This document shows, piece by piece, positions 6,723-13,941 of a DNA stretch of 21,373 nt. Source of the DNA: Candidatus Kerfeldbacteria bacterium (GTDB lineage: Bacteria; Patescibacteriota; Patescibacteriia; SBBC01). Location: positions 1 through 21,373 of the forward strand of contig CAINXF010000163.1 in NCBI GenBank assembly GCA_903854795.1. The letters are read 5' to 3'. The number at the start of each line of letters is the position of its first letter. The stretch's first letter is position 1. The translations under genes were made by a program, and so were the position numbers. The notes below the pieces were generated by a model, which worked only from the letters and a program-made list of their open reading frames with translations, did no database searches and had not been told where the DNA came from.

Positions 6723-9700
6723 CTAGCGCAGACGGACGATCTTGCCCGTCGCGACCCGTCCGTTCATGACGAGCCGGACGAACAGGACGCCGGTCGGCGC
6801 TGCGTGGCCGTTATCGGTTGAACCGTTCCACCGGAACGCGTGGGCTCCAGCCGGTAGATCCCTCCATTGCCAGTACTTGATCTTGCGTCCCTGGACGTCA
6901 TAGATACTGAACGTCGCGGGAGCGCGGAACGGGGTGGAGAAACGGAACTCGACCGAGCCGATCGACGGGTTCGGCAGTGCCGGACCGAGACTGAATCGTG
7001 ACTGCGTGCCGAGGTCATCGACGGCGTTCACGTTCTGTCCGAGTACGATCGTCCTCGTGATTGTGTTATCGACGTAGCTCGACTCGCTCGGAACTGAGAA
7101 CGGGCTAACCACGACACTAACCACGTGCGTATCGGGAGCAGCGGCGTGCCAAAGCGCCGAAACGGTCTGCGATGCGCCAGAGTTGAGACTCAACGAATCA
7201 ACGCTGAACCGCGTCGACCCGTCGTAGAACTCCACCTTGACGTTGTTGACCGCGTCGACCCCGAGGTTCTGCACTGTCGCCGAGACGACAGCCGAGTCGC
7301 CCGCCACGATGAGATTCCGACCAACGGACACGTCGCCGACCATGGCGAGGTTGTTGATGTGCCGAAGCTCGAACATCGTCGCATCGATGTACGTCGAGCT
7401 GTCTGACAGCACGATTGCCTTCACGTCGACGCGGTACTGGCCGAGCGGTCCGGAGATCGGAACATCCGCTCCGAACACGCCGTCACCAGCTACGCCGTCG
7501 TTGTGACTACCATCATCGAACGCCGAAGCACTCGCCGTACTGCTGTCCGGCTTCGTCACCACGATGCTCCACGCCGATCCGGGAATAGCGGTCCCGGCAT
7601 CGTCGAGGTGCATTTTAAGGTGCGCCGAACCGGGCGAGTTCACCTCGGTCACATCCTGTTCGAGGACGACCTTCTTCGTGGTCACGACGACCACGGTGAC
7701 GGCATATCCCTGCGACTGCGCATAGGCCGAACCGTCGACCACGGCCTGCCACGTTCCCGACGAAGGATTGTCGAGCGTGTACACGCCAAGACCATTGTTC
7801 GCGTCCTCCACGTAGTGCAGCCACGCGTACGTCATCGTGTCCGCCGGTACGAGAAGCGTGCCGTTCGGCATCCGGAGCTTGAACGTCGCTCCGTCCGCCA
7901 CCATCGACACCTGGCACGACGGCGTACTCGGCACCATGAACGGTCGTTCGACCGTCTGGTTCGGCCCGAGATCACCGTCCTCCGACAGCACGATGCTCAT
8001 CACCGTATCGCCCTGCGCCGCGGTCTGCTGCGACCGGAACGCGAGTGATGGCGAAGAGTTCGAGCTAGTCGGCAGACTTCCTCCCGCGAGCAGGTTCTCG
8101 ATGATCGGGAAGAGGTCAGGAGAACCAGTAAGCGTCCCCGAGACGAGCAGCCCTGACGAGTACAGTAGCGGCTGCCAGAAATGTGCCTTTGGACCGAGCC
8201 CCAAGTTACCATCCGTGGCAAAATGGTCTACTCCATTGCAGTAGAGTCGAGCCGACGACGTTCCGACCAAACCGTCATTGGACTCCCCAGCTCCCCAGAT
8301 GAGCCCGGAGAAAGAGCTTACCGGGGGTCCAAACGGTAGTGTCCCAGCGAGTGCCCACTCCTTCAAGCCCGCATCGTACTGGTGATCGATCTCGGGACTG
8401 TGACTCCCCCCGCTGAAAGCACCGAGTACATCGTGACCATTCGGGTTCTGCGGACTGTTCGGATAGCCGTAGTTCAGTATGTTGATTGACTCCGAACCGG
8501 TCTGCAGATCTCCGATAGCGGGTCCCAATACGAGACAGGGTTCGACCTTACCGAGGTACCGTGCCAGCGTCTTGTTCTTATAGGCGAACGACGCGAGGTC
8601 TGACCCATGTTGTGGCGTACCCAGCGTGATGAGCGTCGCGATCCGGCTCCCGGACCGCTTCAGCCTCACATAGTGCCTTGTCACGAGCCCGCCCATGCTG
8701 TGCGCGACGACGTTGACCTTCTCGGCTCCTTCCTGCGTCACGATGTGCTCAAGCGCCGCGTCGATCTGCACCGAGAGCGCATTGATGTTCCCGTTGTTCG
8801 GCGTCAGGCTCGGATTGTAGACGCGGTAGCCGCGTTGTGTCAGGTACGTCGCGAAGTCATTCCACACACTTCCGTCCGAGCAGAGGCCATGAACCAGAAG
8901 AACAGGAAGCTTCCTCGGTTGAGGACTGAATTCCTGGACCCTGTAATTGTCTCTGTCAGTTACGAAGACGTTTTCGCTTGTATCCACTGCAATTCCCCAC
9001 GGGTTGCTGAACTGTCCGTTCCTCGTTCCTGGGCTTCCCCACTTCGTCAGGAACGTGCCCGTGTTCGTGAACTTCTGGATTCGGTTGTTGCCACTATCGG
9101 TTACGTACACATTGCCTGATTGGTCAGTCGCAACCGCATTTGGCCAGAGAAACTGACTATCTCCAGAACCCTGTACACCCCACTTCGTCAGAAACGTGCC
9201 CGTGTTCGTGAACTTCTGGATTCGGTTGTTAAAGCAGTCGACCACGAACACATTCCCATCCTTATCTATAGCGATCCCAGTCGGGTAATTGAACTGCCCA
9301 TCCCCTGTTCCTGAACTTCCCCACTTCGTCAGGAACGTGCCCGTGTTCGTGAACTTCTGAACACGGTTACTACTTGCATCAACGACAAATACGTTGCCCA
9401 AACCATCGACTGTCACCCCGTGTGGGTCCCTACACTGCTCATCTCCCGTTCCGTATCTGTCCCAGCGCATCAGGTACGTACCGTTGCTAGCGTACTTCCA
9501 AATCCCAACACACTCGATATCCGATATGTACGTAAAGCCTGATGCATCAACTGCAATTGCCTGTGGACCGCATAGGCCTGTCCACTTCGTCAGGAATGAT
9601 CCTGTGTTCGTGAATATTTCGACCATATAACGGTAACTATCCACGACGAATACATTTCCCGACTGGTCAAGAGCAACTCCATTCGGTTCTAGGAACTGTC

Positions 9701-9821
9701 CATCGCTCGTCCCGTGAGAACCCCACGCTCGCACAAACGTGGGCGGTTCTTCTGCGAAGACGGACGAGACGGACAGCAACAGCATTGTGACGAGTGCGAA
9801 CAGTATCGTGAAGCTCTTCAT
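6723..9821 (-). CDS. Secreted multidomain lipase: NHL propeller, alpha/beta hydrolase, CARDB, FlgD-like sorting domain
   Basis: A 1032-residue exported protein. Residues 1-24 are a signal peptide ending VFA, before EEPP. Six NHL repeats of about 47 residues (about 28-300; pattern P-x-G-(I/V)-A-(V/I)-D-x-x-G-N-V-(F/Y)-V-x-D) should form a six-bladed propeller. An alpha/beta hydrolase follows (about 305-560): PVLLVHGLCSDGSVW oxyanion region, nucleophile elbow AHSMGG with serine 375, and ESNDGLVG with a candidate acid. After 560 come a spacer, a region with DDGSHNDGVAGDGVFGAD like choice-of-anchor X domains (about 725-815), a CARDB-like Ig domain (about 830-930), and a C-terminal FlgD-like/type IX sorting type domain starting LPNPSIG with WNGSTDNG. 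ATG 9821 is chosen because AGGAGG lies 8 bases upstream and it begins the signal peptide. The gene stands alone between hairpins. Confidence 0.9.
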   Translation of the reverse strand: MKSFTILFALVTMLLLSVSSVFAEEPPTFVRAWGSHGTSDGQFLEPNGVALDQSGNVFVVDSYRYMVEIFTNTGSFLTKWTGLCGPQAIAVDASGFTYISDIECVGIWKYASNGTYLMRWDRYGTGDEQCRDPHGVTVDGLGNVFVVDASSNRVQKFTNTGTFLTKWGSSGTGDGQFNYPTGIAIDKDGNVFVVDCFNNRIQKFTNTGTFLTKWGVQGSGDSQFLWPNAVATDQSGNVYVTDSGNNRIQKFTNTGTFLTKWGSPGTRNGQFSNPWGIAVDTSENVFVTDRDNYRVQEFSPQPRKLPVLLVHGLCSDGSVWNDFATYLTQRGYRVYNPSLTPNNGNINALSVQIDAALEHIVTQEGAEKVNVVAHSMGGLVTRHYVRLKRSGSRIATLITLGTPQHGSDLASFAYKNKTLARYLGKVEPCLVLGPAIGDLQTGSESINILNYGYPNSPQNPNGHDVLGAFSGGSHSPEIDHQYDAGLKEWALAGTLPFGPPVSSFSGLIWGAGESNDGLVGTSSARLYCNGVDHFATDGNLGLGPKAHFWQPLLYSSGLLVSGTLTGSPDLFPIIENLLAGGSLPTSSNSSPSLAFRSQQTAAQGDTVMSIVLSEDGDLGPNQTVERPFMVPSTPSCQVSMVADGATFKLRMPNGTLLVPADTMTYAWLHYVEDANNGLGVYTLDNPSSGTWQAVVDGSAYAQSQGYAVTVVVVTTKKVVLEQDVTEVNSPGSAHLKMHLDDAGTAIPGSAWSIVVTKPDSSTASASAFDDGSHNDGVAGDGVFGADVPISGPLGQYRVDVKAIVLSDSSTYIDATMFELRHINNLAMVGDVSVGRNLIVAGDSAVVSATVQNLGVDAVNNVKVEFYDGSTRFSVDSLSLNSGASQTVSALWHAAAPDTHVVSVVVSPFSVPSESSYVDNTITRTIVLGQNVNAVDDLGTQSRFSLGPALPNPSIGSVEFRFSTPFRAPATFSIYDVQGRKIKYWQWRDLPAGAHAFRWNGSTDNGHAAPTGVLFVRLVMNGRVATGKIVRLR
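9037..9360 (-). repeat. 141-bp intragenic direct repeats coding NHL blades
   Basis: Near-identical segments begin with CCCCACTTCGTCAG at 9037, 9178 and 9319, exactly 141 bases (47 codons) apart. The first two match over about 53 bases with one difference; the third matches over about 41 bases. A diverged copy is at 9581. They code the QKFTNTGTFLTKWG segment of successive propeller blades. Identity at DNA level shows recent duplication or gene conversion. Confidence 0.85.
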
Positions 9822-9936
9822 GACCAAGACCTCCTGTTTCGAGACGCTTCGATGCATCGTTTCGTGTCGTCAGACAACAATACCCACTATTCAGTTGTCG
9901 ACGAACCATCGATAGACTACTTCCCCAAATATCAAA

Positions 9937-9966
9937 AGTAAAGCGCCGTCGCGACGGCGCTTTACT
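9937..9966 (-). terminator. 30-nt perfect palindrome, terminator of the pilus operon
   Basis: The 30 bases form a perfect palindrome (half-site AGTAAAGCGCCGTCG). On the minus strand it lies 12 bases after the stop of the VWA gene and is followed by TTTGATATTT, a fair U-tract. It should fold into a very GC-rich hairpin and end pilus-operon transcription before the lipase gene. Being symmetric, it could also act in the other direction. Confidence 0.75.
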
Positions 9967-9978
9967 GATAGCATTAAG

Positions 9979-11076
9979 TTATTGCTCGTTCCAGCTACCT
10001 TGATGAAGGTTGTACGTCGTGATTATATCTTCAATGTGCTGGTAAATCTGCTGTAATGCCGTATTGTCTGGTGCGATAAATGAAAGTGGCTGGCCGGTAG
10101 TCGGATCCTTACTTGCAAGCGTTTCGAGGAGTGGTTTCGAATTTGGATTATAATGTGCGTTACCTTCGACGAAAACGTTGCCAAAACCAATCGTGATGAT
10201 ATGGATCCCCTGTGATTTTGCCTGCGAAGTAGCATCTATCGTACACTGAAATCCAGTCAAACATCCATCGTTTGGCACGCCATCAGTAAGTAAAATCTCA
10301 TACTGGTTTGAACCGTTTGCAGCGGGAAAATGGTCCTTTGCGAACGTGATAGCCGAAGCGATGTGGGTTGTGCCATCCGGAGGTGCTATCGCTTGGAGAG
10401 CATGGTTGATAACCAACTCATTGTCCGTTAACGGCTGGTACGACTGCCCATTTACCGGAAATACGTCGGAGCTGAAAGTCACCAATCCAATCTGATCATA
10501 TGAGGAATTCATAAAGTTTGAATTGAAATCAATTGCTGCCTTTTGAATGCTTACAAACGGCCTATCACCCCACAGTAATCCCGCAGCAAGGCAGTCGATT
10601 TGGTTCTTACCGGAATAGTCAGAACACCCGACGTGATCATCAGCCATACTACCCGAGCGATCAATCACATGAAAAATTTGTGTCTTGTGGTGAACTGTCT
10701 CTGGCCCCGCGCCAGAATAGCCCGACATAATTCCACGAAGTGTAGTTCCCGAAGTTCCTGCGCCCGTCAGTGTACCATCAGTAGAACCAGGGGAATTCGG
10801 TGTTACGGTAGCGGTACATGTTGCATCTCCAACAGCGAATGATCCGCCATGATATGTGGCATCGGTCCGGAGCTGCAGATACCCCTCTTCGACGCACGAC
10901 TGCGCCGCATAGAACGCCTGCTCGGTCGTCTTGCCGGCGCGCGCCGCGACCGCGGCCTGGAACACGCGCGTGTGGTCGCCGAACGCGAGGATCAGCATAG
11001 CCATCGACGTGAGGAACACGACCGTGAGCGTGATGTTGCCGTCCTGATTGTATGATGGCTTTTTCATATGATTCAT
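9979..11076 (-). CDS. Type IV pilus-associated protein with von Willebrand factor A domain
   Basis: A 365-residue protein, last in the pilus operon. The N-terminus (about 14-32) is one hydrophobic segment after a short basic start, as in PilX-like minor pilus proteins, followed by ARAGKTTEQAFYAAQSCVEE. Residues 130-355 form a VWA domain: IFHVIDRSGSMAD (134-146) is a complete MIDAS DxSxS, with DGTTH (234-238) and LLTDGVPNDG (262-271) as further metal-site loops. It is probably a surface or tip adhesin carried by the pilus; the ligand is unknown. The start ATG overlaps the PilW-like stop (ATGA). The first 72 codons are about two-thirds GC, the rest is about 47% by hand counts, so the VWA part probably has another origin. 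Confidence 0.85.
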   Translation of the reverse strand: MNHMKKPSYNQDGNITLTVVFLTSMAMLILAFGDHTRVFQAAVAARAGKTTEQAFYAAQSCVEEGYLQLRTDATYHGGSFAVGDATCTATVTPNSPGSTDGTLTGAGTSGTTLRGIMSGYSGAGPETVHHKTQIFHVIDRSGSMADDHVGCSDYSGKNQIDCLAAGLLWGDRPFVSIQKAAIDFNSNFMNSSYDQIGLVTFSSDVFPVNGQSYQPLTDNELVINHALQAIAPPDGTTHIASAITFAKDHFPAANGSNQYEILLTDGVPNDGCLTGFQCTIDATSQAKSQGIHIITIGFGNVFVEGNAHYNPNSKPLLETLASKDPTTGQPLSFIAPDNTALQQIYQHIEDIITTYNLHQGSWNEQ

Positions 11077-11555
11077 GACTGCCTGAACGCATAGACCGAT
11101 TCGAACGGCACGGTCACCGGCCCTTGCGTGAACGAAAGCATCACTTTGAGCGACGATGACACCACCTCGAACGGCGACAGCGAGGTGACGGAAGTGGCCG
11201 CGTTGGTCAACATATACAGGTCGGCCGCTGGTGTGACAGAGTTCTTCCCCGTGTAGAGCGCGCCGTCCTTGACCTGGAATGACGTAACGATCGGGTCCGG
11301 CGAACTGGGATCTTTTGCGTACACATCGATCCGCGTCCCAGGTACGTCGAGTTCGACGCGGTACGCGTTCCTGAGCGTATATGAAAGACGTCCTGAGACC
11401 GCGTCGATTTCGCTCTGGATGTTCTGCTGCTGCTTCGTATGCACGCGGACCTTCGTCGCCGCGGTCAAAAAGCTGGTCGAGGCAAGCACGACGATGCTCG
11501 AGAGCCCGAGGTAGAGCACGAGCTCGATGAGGGTGAACCCAGCACCACTTTTCAT
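11073..11555 (-). CDS. PilW-like minor pseudopilin
   Basis: A 160-residue prepilin with class III signal MKSGAG/FTLIELVLYLGL: cleavage by prepilin peptidase after Gly6 would leave Phe at +1 and Glu at +5. The hydrophobic helix runs to about residue 30; the remainder (KVRVHTKQQQNIQSEIDAVS and a beta-rich C-terminus) resembles PilW/GspJ-type minor pilins. The start is uncertain. ATG 11555 gives a normal leader, but the frame is open back to ATG 11681, which overlaps the PilV-like stop (ATGA), and AAGGGG sits 7 bases before ATG 11675. The longer form would have a leader of about 40 residues crossing the left arm of the inverted-repeat element at 11537-11642. The right arm of that element covers codons 1-6 of the short form. 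Confidence 0.82.
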   Translation of the reverse strand: MKSGAGFTLIELVLYLGLSSIVVLASTSFLTAATKVRVHTKQQQNIQSEIDAVSGRLSYTLRNAYRVELDVPGTRIDVYAKDPSSPDPIVTSFQVKDGALYTGKNSVTPAADLYMLTNAATSVTSLSPFEVVSSSLKVMLSFTQGPVTVPFESVYAFRQS

Positions 11556-11642
11556 GTGGTCATTCGACGATGAAATACCAACTTTTTTCTTGACATTCCC
11601 TAATGCACACGCGAAACCTACCAGTGAAAAGTGGTGCTGGGT
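11537..11642 (-). repeat. 106-nt inverted-repeat element at the PilW-like gene start (copy 1)
   Basis: Perfect 18-nt arms TGAAAAGTGGTGCTGGGT (plus strand 11625-11642; reverse complement at 11537-11554) enclose 70 bases. In the mRNA the right arm is the start of the gene (the TG of the ATG and the codons for KSGAG). The hairpin would therefore bury the initiation region. The same layout occurs at 12591-12696. Confidence 0.85.
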
Positions 11643-11677
11643 GAAGCCATGACAATTTTGAGGATTGCGTCGCATGG

Positions 11678-12181
11678 TCATTCCCCTTTCCAATTCGTGA
11701 GATACATGACGAGCGTTTCGGTACGATCGCGACCACGGTCGTTCCATTTCACCGTGACGGTCACCTTCCGCACGTTCGGATCAACGTGCGTGCCACTATC
11801 GGCGAGTTTTAGGGCATCGTCCCGCATGCCTGCGGTCATCACAATTGTCCTCGTAAATCCTTCGATCAGTTCACCTGTCGCGGTCGGGTCAGGGGCCATG
11901 ACGTAATGCGGCGTCGGCACCGCGACGGTCGTGAGCGTGTAGTACGAGTTCGGGCTCGTGAGTGCCACGCCGATCCATGTGTTCTGCTTAATCGCGATCA
12001 CCTGCTCCATCGCTTCACGGGTCAACGCGACCGCGCGGGTTTCTAAACTCGTTGAGGTCACAACGCGCGCGTTCGCGACGATGATCCCGCCGATCGCGAC
12101 GCTGAACAGCGCGAACACGCCGACGGCCACGATGACCTCGAGGATGAGACTGCCACGCTGGTTGGCGCGTATCACGCTCAT
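11678..12181 (-). CDS. PilV-like minor pseudopilin
   Basis: A 167-residue prepilin-like protein starting MSVIRANQRG/SLILEVIVAVGVFALFSV. The leader is basic, ends in glycine, and Glu is at +5 of the mature chain, as required for pilin assembly. The hydrophobic helix spans about 11-33, followed by TSTSLETRAVALTREAMEQV, the usual alpha-helical spine of PilV/GspI-type minor pilins, and a beta-rich C-terminal part. ATG 12181 overlaps the stop of the upstream pseudopilin (ATGA), and its own stop overlaps the next frame in the same way, so the minor pilins are translationally chained. It is likely part of the priming complex at the pilus tip, judged by the family. Confidence 0.85.
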   Translation of the reverse strand: MSVIRANQRGSLILEVIVAVGVFALFSVAIGGIIVANARVVTSTSLETRAVALTREAMEQVIAIKQNTWIGVALTSPNSYYTLTTVAVPTPHYVMAPDPTATGELIEGFTRTIVMTAGMRDDALKLADSGTHVDPNVRKVTVTVKWNDRGRDRTETLVMYLTNWKGE

Positions 12182-12630
12182 GAACCCGCCTCCTCGACCG
12201 AACCAGCCTCGGTCACAGTGATCGTCTTCGTGCCAACGTCCGGCATGGTGACGACGAATGTCGCCGTTGCCATGGGTGCGCCGGTCAACTTCGCAAATGC
12301 GACGTCGGTGCTGCCCGTGCACACCACCAATTCGGACATCGTTACGGTCCGTTCGGGCACCGCCGAAGGCACGGCATACTGGGACACCGTATCGCCAGCA
12401 CACTGCAACTTCCATGACGCACCTTTTTCTGCGGCGATCGACAGACGTTGCGTATCACGGATCATGCCGACGAGCACATCCGCCTGACTATCGAGCGCGG
12501 CATGGCGTCGTGACGCCTGATAGCCAGTGAAGGCCATCGTCCCGAGTATGCCCAACACCGCGATCACGATCAACATTTCCATCATCGTGAATCCCGCACC
12601 ACTTTTTAACTTGTTATTCGAAGGATACAT
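12178..12630 (-). CDS. GspH/FimT-like pseudopilin
   Basis: A 150-residue prepilin with signal LKSGAG/FTMMEMLIVIAVLGIL: predicted cleavage after Gly13, Phe at +1 and Glu at +5. The helix continues to about residue 35, followed by TGYQASRRHAALDSQADVLV and a C-terminal beta domain with a cysteine pair, like GspH/FimT. ATG 12630 is chosen. The frame is also open to ATG 12747, inside the end of pilC, which would give a leader of about 52 residues crossing the left arm of the inverted-repeat element at 12591-12696. There is no strong SD at ATG 12630 (AAGG lies 12 bases away), so translation may depend on coupling or on the leader structure. Confidence 0.82.
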   Translation of the reverse strand: MYPSNNKLKSGAGFTMMEMLIVIAVLGILGTMAFTGYQASRRHAALDSQADVLVGMIRDTQRLSIAAEKGASWKLQCAGDTVSQYAVPSAVPERTVTMSELVVCTGSTDVAFAKLTGAPMATATFVVTMPDVGTKTITVTEAGSVEEAGS

Positions 12631-12696
12631 GACGGTTTGTTGCCTTATTACACTAATCGCGTTCGTAAAATATCTTACTAAAAAGTGGTGCGGGAT
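12591..12696 (-). repeat. 106-nt inverted-repeat element at the GspH-like gene start (copy 2)
   Basis: Perfect 18-nt arms TAAAAAGTGGTGCGGGAT (plus strand 12679-12696; reverse complement at 12591-12608) enclose exactly 70 bases, the same geometry as copy 1. The right arm codes for LKSGAG, the end of the prepilin leader up to the cleavage glycine. The left arm lies 26 bases after the pilC stop. The loop carries the candidate start ATG 12630 and a small GTAA/TTAC inverted repeat. Confidence 0.85.
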
Positions 12697-12722
12697 GAAT
12701 CCACGCTGGCCGGCCGACTTGG

Positions 12723-13931
12723 TTATATGACGTTCGCGAAGTTCCATAACGGCAACATTACCGACGCGACGATGCCCGCAACGACCGCGGCCGTGCAAAG
12801 CAACAGTATCGGCTCGAGGTACGTCGAAAGGTTCGCGGTCCATTGCTGGATGTCGTCGTCGTAGTACCGCGCGACGCGCTCGAACATCTCGTCAAGGTTA
12901 CCAGTCTGCTCGCCGGTCACGATCATCTTATAGAAGACCGGCAGGAACAGCTCGGGATTGCCCCGGAACACGTCACGGAGCTTCACGCCACGTCGGACGA
13001 ACGACTGCGCGGCTGAGAGCGCATAGCGGTAGACCGCGTTGTGGGCGACCGAGCTCGTGAGCGCAAGACTCTCGTCGAACGATACGCCGGCGTGGCTCAA
13101 CATACCGAGCGAACGGCTGATGATGACCAGGTCGATCTTCTTCGCGACCGGTCCGATGAGCGGCATCGAGAGCGTCCAGCGATGCATGAACATCTGGAAA
13201 CGCGGGGACTTACGGACCAAAATACGTAATCCAATAATCACCGCAATGAGCGCCGCGAGCGCATACGCGCCGTACGACGTGATCCAATGGCTCGTGGCGA
13301 TGAGAATCCTTGTTGTCAGCGGCAGCGTGACGTTCGCCTCGTCGTACACCGTCGAGATCTTCGGGATGACGAACAGCATCATCAACACGACCATCACGCA
13401 CATCGTCACGATGATGAGCACCGGGTACGCGAGCGCACCTCGGATGCGGCGCATGAGGCGCATGTCATTCTCCTGCTGACGCGCGAGAAACTCGAGAACA
13501 TCGACGAGCTTGCCGCCACGTTCACCGACACGGACCATGGCGCGGTACACGGAAGGAAACACCGAGGAGTAGCGATCGAACGCCGCGGAAAGTGGCTGAC
13601 CTGATTCGACCGACCGTTCGACCTCGCCGATGATACGTTTGAGCGCGGGGTTCGACGTCTGGTCCTTGCACGAGGCGAGCGCATCCGTGAGCGAAAGCCC
13701 CGCGCGCATCATCGTCATCAGGTTTCTCGTGAACAGCGCGCGGTCCATCGAGGTCACACGGCGCTGGAGCAGCTGCCGGACCTTCGATGGCCCGACGATC
13801 TTCGAAATCGTAACCACCGTGAGGTTATTATGCTCAAGCCGGTGCTGTGCACGGGAACGGTTGACGCCCTTAATAAGGCCGTGCTGTATTGTGTTAGAAA
13901 CATCGAGGGCAGTATATTCGAACGTGCTCAT
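12723..13931 (-). CDS. pilC: Type IV pilus inner-membrane platform protein PilC (GspF family)
   Basis: The 402-residue polytopic protein is the platform that links the cytoplasmic motor to the growing pilus. After an N-terminal lead (MSTFEYTALDVSNTIQHG) there are two T2SSF domains: one at about 62-190 with FTRNLMTMMRAGLSLTDALA and VGERGGKLVDVLEFLA, and one at about 265-390 with ISRSLGMLSHAGVSFDESLA and VTGEQTGNLDEMFERVA. Membrane segments are near 165-190, 215-240 and 370-395. Length is normal. ATG 13931 gives the usual family N-terminus, 10 bases after pilB; a longer frame to 14006 is unlikely. The downstream pseudopilin follows with the copy 2 inverted repeat in between. Confidence 0.95.
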   Translation of the reverse strand: MSTFEYTALDVSNTIQHGLIKGVNRSRAQHRLEHNNLTVVTISKIVGPSKVRQLLQRRVTSMDRALFTRNLMTMMRAGLSLTDALASCKDQTSNPALKRIIGEVERSVESGQPLSAAFDRYSSVFPSVYRAMVRVGERGGKLVDVLEFLARQQENDMRLMRRIRGALAYPVLIIVTMCVMVVLMMLFVIPKISTVYDEANVTLPLTTRILIATSHWITSYGAYALAALIAVIIGLRILVRKSPRFQMFMHRWTLSMPLIGPVAKKIDLVIISRSLGMLSHAGVSFDESLALTSSVAHNAVYRYALSAAQSFVRRGVKLRDVFRGNPELFLPVFYKMIVTGEQTGNLDEMFERVARYYDDDIQQWTANLSTYLEPILLLCTAAVVAGIVASVMLPLWNFANVI

Positions 13932-13941
13932 ACGTGGAAAA

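Noticed and set aside
6628..9878. Shared 11-mer GTCAGACAACA upstream of the natA-like and lipase genes, as a common operator
   Set aside because: Dozens of shared 11-mers are expected by chance in 21 kb, and a 10-base partial match also lies inside the DsbA-like gene (near 3645).
11555..11624. TTGACA on the plus strand inside the copy 1 loop as a promoter
   Set aside because: No acceptable -10 follows at 15-19 bases, and there is no plus-strand gene downstream.
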